Source of the DNA: Byssochlamys sp. IMV 00236
Lineage: Eukaryota > Ascomycota > Eurotiomycetes > Eurotiales > Thermoascaceae
Length of the DNA: 36,083 nt
Direction of reading: 5' to 3'
Assembly (NCBI GenBank): GCA_001931875.2
Contig: MSJH02000265.1
Span: 1-36,083 of the forward strand
The position numbers were made by a program, and so were the translations under genes. The notes beneath the pieces were generated by a model that saw only the letters and a program-made list of their open reading frames with translations, was not told the DNA's origin and did no database searches. This document shows positions 30,310-36,083 of this stretch, one piece after another (the stretch's first letter is position 1; each line of letters opens with the position of its first letter).

Positions 30310-33029
30310 TTACATGAAGTACATCACCTTGGTGAGCTCAGGTTTGACAACAGCGAAGGAAGCAAGTTGAGCTTCAGAGTCTTGTGATTCAGAGGTAGCT
30401 TCAGTGTCAGACCAGTTTTCGTTACGTCTGTGGAAGCGAGCACGAGCGGCAACCAAGTCAGCATAGTATGCAGCTGGGACCAAAGAGACGGCACGAGTGG
30501 CACGACCATAGATGTAACACATACGGTAGGTCAATTCTTGAAGACCATCGGCAGTGAACTCGTTTTCATCATACAAGACGTGATAGTGAGTAGGACGAGA
30601 AGTACCTTGAAGACCAGCGTGAGATTGAAGATAAAAGTCAAACTCGAAGGGATGGACAATGTCGGTGTCGATGACAGTACCAGGTTGACAGTTACCAGTA
30701 CGGTCAGCATCACGTGGTTGGACAGGGAAGAATCTAGCATGATGACGCTTCTGAACGACAACGAAAGTGATCTTGGGATTGTACTTGGGGTCCAAAGAGG
30801 TACAGGCAGCACGGATGGCGGCAACTTCGGAATCCATAACTTGCTTAAATTGGCCTTCAGAGACACCATCACGGTAGAAGATCATACGTACAGGCTTTTG
30901 ACCAGAAGCTTGATAGAAAGTCTTTAGCAATTCCTTAACCATGTTGGCAAGATCAGCAATGATTTCAGTACGGTTAGCTTGGACACGGATAGCAGAAGCG
31001 TATCTGGAAGCACGAGCATCCATAGAGGCACAAAGGGCGGCAACAGATGGACGGTTCATATCACCAGGAGCAGGATGAGTGACATCAGCACCGAAGACGA
31101 TAGTGGGTACTTGAGCAATGAAAGGAATTTGTTCAGGAGGCAAGAACAAGTTCATACCACCCAACTTCACGTTGACCTTAAGACAGACATTGGCGCAGTA
31201 TTGCTTCTTGGCATCAGCAATGTGCTTAGATTGGACACATTGAGTAGCAACACCAATGACAGTGTCAGAGATTCTCTTGATTTCAGCATACAATTGGGTA
31301 CCAGTGTTGGGCAAGATACAGAAGATCAACTGAGGATTAGCCTTGGCAGCGTTACCAGCCTTTAACCAGGCTTCCTTCAAGGTGCGGTCAATGTTACCGT
31401 TAGGATCAGCGTTCATGATAGGAGGTTGACGATTGACAACATTCAAACCGGTATCAATGAAGGTACGACACAATTCACGGATGAAGTTGTTGATAGCAGG
31501 AGGGGGAACGTTACCAGCAAAGTTGACGACGGACCATGAACCAAGGTTGGCACCTTGAGCGACCTTCTTACCACGAAGGTTCCAAGCACCGCCTGCAGGA
31601 GCAAATGTAGCTTCTTGAGAAGAAGGATGATAAGAAATCTTGGGGGTAGGCAAGACACGAGCATTAATGACAGCCATTTCAGGCTTGACAGTCAAACCGA
31701 ATTGTTGCAAGTAAGGGTTATCACGGTACTTAAGAAGGTTCATGCCTTGGTTAATCTTGTTAGCACGAACATCGGGCTTTTGACAAGTGAATTTGATCAT
31801 TTCGGCAGTTTGCTTTTCGTTCAACTTCTTCATGTGACGTTGACCAGGGAGAACCTCACAGACTTCCATAGGCAAGAAAATATCCTTTCTGACAGCAACA
31901 CAAGGCAAGAAGGGATAGTTAAGACGCTTGTTGTATTGCTTGGCAAAATAGTTTGCAACAGACAATTCAGCACCAGACTCATCCTTGAAGTTGGTATGAT
32001 CAGCAGTGCTACGAGTAAGACCAGTGATCTTGTACTTCTTCTTTGATTCACCACGGTGAGTGACTTGGATTCTCAAAGACTTCAAGATCTTTTCAAGCTT
32101 GGTTAACTCGCGGTCAGGGATACCACGACGAAGTTCATCCAAAGAGCGACGACCCAAGATCTTGGCGACAACTTCAGGTAAAGGACCAGATTCATAGAAA
32201 GCGGTAGCAGAGACATCAATGTTGATCATCATTTTACCTAATAAAATAATCATGGTTAATGCGTCATAACATATGATAAATCATTTTCTTTGTACTTACC
32301 GACGGTGGGGCGAGCGGATTGATAGTAACCTTGCCAGACTTCGGCACCGTTAGGAAGAGGACGCTTGTCAGTAGGCGTGAAGAAAGAACGGCCGACGGTA
32401 GTATAGGTCATGGAAGGAACATGACGAATAAGCACATCCATAACCATGATGGCTATTATTTTTAGCAAAATGTGATTAGTATTACGCGTTTCCTGAGAAA
32501 ATATTAAAAAAAATACATTTATATATAAATATTTACCAGTTAAACAGTTGGAGGTACAAGAAGATTGACCGTTCAAGAAGAGACGAAGCTCTTCCATGTT
32601 AACTACACCAGCCTTCTTGATACGGATCTTGAAAAGACCACCAGAGCGCTTAGAACCTTGTTCTTGAAGTTCAACCTATGTAAAGAATGTGAGCAAAATG
32701 TTGTCAACCTAAAGAACTCATAATACCTCGAACTGCATAGCGTTTTCATCACCTAAAGGAAGAGGCTTGGGAGAGAAAACGTTCTTGCGGCCATCATAAA
32801 TGGTCTTGATACCCTTAAGGACACCTTTGCCATCCAAATCTTCAAAAGATTGCCAAACCTTACGATAGAGAGCAGGTGGAGCACTAGGGGGGTCAATAGT
32901 GATATCGTAGTGGTGGATGTTGCTTGTAGTGAAGTTGATAACTTCAAAAAAGTTGGTACGAACACGAATAGGCTTGCCGGTTTTGCCGCTACCAGGACGC
33001 TTTACAAGCTCTGTAAGCTGTAAAGACAT
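30310..33029 (-). CDS. Argonaute, slicer-type
   Basis: Small-RNA effector of RNA silencing. Four exons: 33029-32727, 32675-32537, 32452-32300 and 32237-30310; the product is about 840 residues. Order: N domain (RVRTNFFEVINF), linker-1 (GRSFFTPTDKRPLPNGAEVW, GYYQSARPTVGKMMINIDVS), PAZ (about 220-345, with YPFLPCVAV), MID, then PIWI (about 500-810: FGADVTHPAPGD, MIFYRDGVSEGQF, VVVQKRHHARFFP, QGTSRPTHYHVLYDEN). The DEDH tetrad appears complete: D583 (GADVTHP), E623 (QANRTEI), D655 (YRDGVSE) and a His in the THYH motif (749-751), so slicing should be possible. The C-terminus MYFM is close to the MYFA usual for the family. Codon choice is strongly biased to GGT, GCT, GTC and ACC-type codons compared with neighbours, suggesting high expression. 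Confidence 0.96.
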
Positions 33030-33037
33030 TTTTTTTT

Positions 33038-33076
33038 AAAAAAAAAAAAAAATAAATAAATAAATAAATAAAAAGA
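33038..33076. repeat. A-run followed by (TAAA)n just upstream of Argonaute
   Basis: A run of about 15 A leads into five to six TAAA units, within the 152 bp between the Argonaute start and the calcium ATPase stop. It therefore lies in the Argonaute 5' leader or promoter. Confidence 0.9.
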
Positions 33077-33181
33077 AAAAGCGAACAAACAGATTTCTAG
33101 TCTCAGTAGCCTCTTACACTTCAAGTTCATATAAAGTTCGATTTTGATTGGCTCATAAACTAAGCAATGAAAATAGTTTTT

Positions 33182-36083
33182 TTATTGGATAGAGAATAGC
33201 TTGTCTGGCATTAAACGAAGGATGACACCGATGGGAATTGAACATAGACCAATGCAGACACTAAGTAACCAGTGTGAAATACCTAGTGGCACCGTCTGAA
33301 AGGCTGCACCTCCTCGTTCTACAATGATAACCTGACCACAAACACTAATAGTAAAAATGAGTATAAAGAATTTGTTGTTTCTGATTCCCTTGAATATATT
33401 AAGCCTATTATCTATTCTACGGCAACTATAATCAAAAACAATAAGTCACCTATTTTGTTGTTATTCATTATTATCAACTTACTTAATTTCGTTAAATATT
33501 TGACAAAATACAAATATAGTAAACACTACTGTCTGAAGTGTTGCTGGCTCATTTTTTAGTCCAAGAATGTTTGTATATAGAAATACGAGGATAACACCAA
33601 TTTGATATATTGATTGTCCTATTATCATTTTCCACATTGATATATTAATTAAAGAAGCATTCTTTGATTCGGGCGATCTTTTTAGTAGATCAGCTGAAGG
33701 GGGATCTGTCGCAAGGGCTAATGCAGCAAATGTATCCATAATTAAATTAACCCAGAGTAACTGAACTGCTGTCAGAATAGACTTTTGCTCCTGACTGCCC
33801 ATAGCTGATAAAATTGTCAACATGACCGCAGTTACATTCACTGTAAGTTGAAATTGTAAAAATTTTTTAACAGAGTCATTCACACAGCGACCCCATGAAA
33901 TTGCCTTGACAATACTCGAAAAGTTGTCATCCATCAAGATGATACTTGAAGCCTCCTTGGCTACTTCTGTACCCGCAATACCCATTGAAAATCCCACATC
34001 AGCTGCCTTAAGTGCCGGTCCATCGTTTGTACCATCCCCTGTGACCGCGACAACTTCCCCCAACTGCTTCAGATCATTCACAAGCAATCTCTTATCTTCT
34101 GGACTTGATCTAGCCAAAACACGAAGTTGAGGTAGGATAGATTGTCTTTCCTGACGTGACATTTTTCTGAAACTTGACCCATCCAGAGCAATTGAGCCAT
34201 GCACGTAAATACCACACTGTCTTGCGATACTCTTGGCTGTCATCATGTTATCACCCGTCACCATACGTACACAAACGCCAGCGCGCTGACAGGCTGCAAC
34301 CGCGTCAGTCACACCTTCTCGTAATGGATCCTCAATGCCGACAATACCCAGTAATGTCAGCTGCCCTTGCTGCAACACATCCTCCAATTGTTGATCAGCT
34401 GTCCAGTGGTCCATGTCTTGATAACAGATTGCCAAGGTTCTTAAGCACCGCGTGGCATAGCTTTGAATGATTTTGATCATTCTTTTTCTATTCGCCTCTG
34501 TCATGACTCTGGTTACAATCTCTGATGTGTCTTGGTCATAGCTTGTATCATGCATAGATACAATACGACTGCATTGACTTAATAGGACCTCGGAAGCTCC
34601 CTTGACGTGCATACGATAAATGACACCCTCTTTTTGTTTCGACACACGAACCACTGTCGCCATTGCTTTTCGTGAAGAGCTAAAAGGAAACACGACCTCA
34701 ATTGGCCATCGCATACGTAAGAGCTCAAATGGTTCAGAGTCTAAATGGTCTCTTGAAAAGTTCAACAAGGCCGTTTCAGTCTTGTTTCCCACCAGCGTCT
34801 GCTGATGTGAGAACGCCGTTGAGTTTAAAGCCAGAGCTTGGTTTAAATATCGCTTGATCACCAGTGGAACCTTTGTCCCCAGTTCATGTACGCCAAACAA
34901 ATCTGGCCTTGACTTTGGAGGATCCTTCAAGAAGCGAAAGGAAGAACCAAGCGTGCCGGCAACGACTGACATCTTGTTCTCTGTCAGTGTGCCTGTCTTG
35001 TCTGAACAAATTGTTGTCGCACTACCCATTGTTTCGCACGCCGCAAGGACTCGTACGAGGTTGTTATCTTTCAGCATACGTTGTGTAGCAAAAGCCAAAG
35101 CTGAAACACGTTAAATGAGGTTTGATCATTTTTTCTTTGGTTTTTTACCTAAAGTCACTGCTAAGGGTAACCCTTCTGGAACAGCAACGACGATCACTGT
35201 GACAGTGGTGATGAGAATAGCCATGATATGAGCAACCACGTCCGAAGGCACAGTAGACAATGAACCTGTAGCATATCCAATAACACAACGCACAATCAGC
35301 ATCGTAAACAAAAATGCTGCCGAAGAGAGACCAAACTTGGCAATACTTGACGCCAAGATGTCGAGCTTGTCTTGTAAAGGCGTATTTTCATCCTTGGTTC
35401 GAAGTGCCATCAAGGTTCTACCATGAAAAGAATACGGCCCGACAGCAGTGACCATATATGTGCAAAGTCCCTCCAGGATTCTAGAACCAGAGATCAGAAA
35501 TGGGTCAAGAGGCCTTGCAGTATCTTCATCTTCAAAAGAGGCATGATATTCATTCCAAGATAATTTGCGTACTGCATCTGATTCACCTGTCAAAGGTGAC
35601 TCATCGCATTTCAAGTTGTGGCCTTGTATAAATACACCGTCTGCGCAAACAATGTCTCCAGGTTCAAGTTGAAGGACGTCACCTACTTGTACATCATATA
35701 CAGATAATAATACATGCTCTCCTGAACGAATAGCCTAAAAGAAAGTGTGAATAATATACTTTTTGATATTTATTTAATATCTTACGGTCACTTGGCGATC
35801 CTCCTTTTTGGCGTTCAGATCTCGAAACTGCTTTTCTTTTTGATAATCATTAACACTGCTCACAATGACCACCAAGGATACTGCGATAACTATAGCCACA
35901 CCTTCTACCCATTTTACACCTGGAACTCGATTACCTAGCGCATCATATTCGACTATTGTCAAATCTTCATAGATGCCCACAGTAAGTGAAATGACAGCTG
36001 AAGCTGTCAAAAGTAACTACGGACAACAGTTGAGATGACTGCACAACACAGGTACTTTTTTTTTTTTTTTTTTTTTTACAAAT
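33182..36083 (-). CDS. P-type calcium ATPase, PMCA/Pmc1 type (5' end outside window)
   Basis: A calcium pump of the IIB class; fungal members usually load calcium into the vacuole. Visible exons: 36083-36080 (last bases of an exon), 36016-35786, 35734-35149, 35100-33483 and 33425-33182, giving about 893 C-terminal residues. In order: the second transmembrane hairpin (LLLTASAVISLTVGIYEDL), actuator loop (KCDESPLTGESDAV, the TGES motif), VPEGLPLAVTLALAFATQRM of M4, the phosphorylation site CSDKTGTLTENKM, the nucleotide-binding KGASE, GDGTNDGPALKAADVGFSMG, and M5-M10 with NLIMDTFAALALATDPP. The protein ends shortly after M10 (RLMPDKLFSIQ) with no long C-terminal calmodulin-binding tail, as is usual for fungal Pmc1. 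The N-terminus and first membrane pair lie beyond the window. Confidence 0.95.
36056..36077. repeat. poly-T run inside an ATPase intron at window edge
   Basis: 22 consecutive T (A on the coding strand), starting right after the GT of the splice donor at 36079-36078. Like the poly-A at the other end, it is a likely cause of the assembly break. Confidence 0.9.

Noticed and set aside
30430..32046. Long open frames opposite and within Argonaute
   Set aside because: They follow from the strong codon bias of Argonaute, have no recognisable domains, and the minus-strand gene explains the whole stretch.

Overview
The window looks like a piece of a filamentous-fungus genome, most likely an early-diverging lineage such as Mucoromycota. 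The DNA is AT-rich. Genes are split by many very short introns (mostly about 47-65 nt, GT...AG), spacing is tight, and the set is a mixture of nuclear housekeeping genes. I joined exons by hand from donor/acceptor sites and reading-frame continuity; the phases close for every multi-exon gene listed with confidence of 0.8 or more. Species placement is inference. Both window ends lie in homopolymer runs beside incomplete genes, so they are probably contig edges.

Layout. 0-2.2 kb (minus): a COG8-like Golgi tether subunit, lacking its C-terminal half, and a ketopantoate-reductase family enzyme. 2.2-4.1 kb: gene-poor, with decayed coding fragments. 4.1-6.1 kb (plus): carnitine acetyltransferase ending in AKL. 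6.8-10.6 kb (plus): a ten-exon Nup155/Nup170 nucleoporin. 10.6-13.3 kb (minus): a fifteen-exon APC/C subunit 5. 13.3-14.0 kb (minus): an SCP2 lipid-binding protein. 14.2-16.3 kb (minus): peroxisomal acyl-CoA oxidase, also ending in AKL. 16.5-18.5 kb: two degenerate copies of one repeat in opposite orientation, sharing a gap-free 108-bp inverted repeat whose 12 differences are all transitions. 18.6-20.0 kb (plus): mitochondrial stomatin-like protein 2. 20.4-20.8 kb: an unidentified pair of exon-like blocks. 21.5-22.6 kb (plus): a bHLH-zipper transcription factor. 23.0-27.9 kb (minus): Iml1/DEPDC5, the GATOR1/SEACIT subunit that restrains TORC1. 28.0-28.6 kb (minus): a frameshifted transposase-type DNA-binding domain relic. 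28.8-29.6 kb (minus): a divergent syntaxin. 29.9-30.2 kb (plus): a small basic protein. 30.3-33.0 kb (minus): a slicer-type Argonaute. 33.2 kb to the end (minus): a PMC1-type calcium ATPase whose 5' part lies outside the window.

How the genes relate. Most neighbours are unrelated housekeeping genes. The exception is a fatty-acid theme: acyl-CoA oxidase (first step of peroxisomal beta-oxidation), an SCP2 lipid carrier and carnitine acetyltransferase (acetyl export) lie within 12.3 kb, with Nup155 and APC5 between them. I did not find a complete new multi-gene system. The points that most deserve follow-up are the all-transition inverted repeat (a trace of old cytosine methylation), the shortened Nup155, the syntaxin with an altered zero layer, and the 25- and 48-bp same-strand gene gaps.
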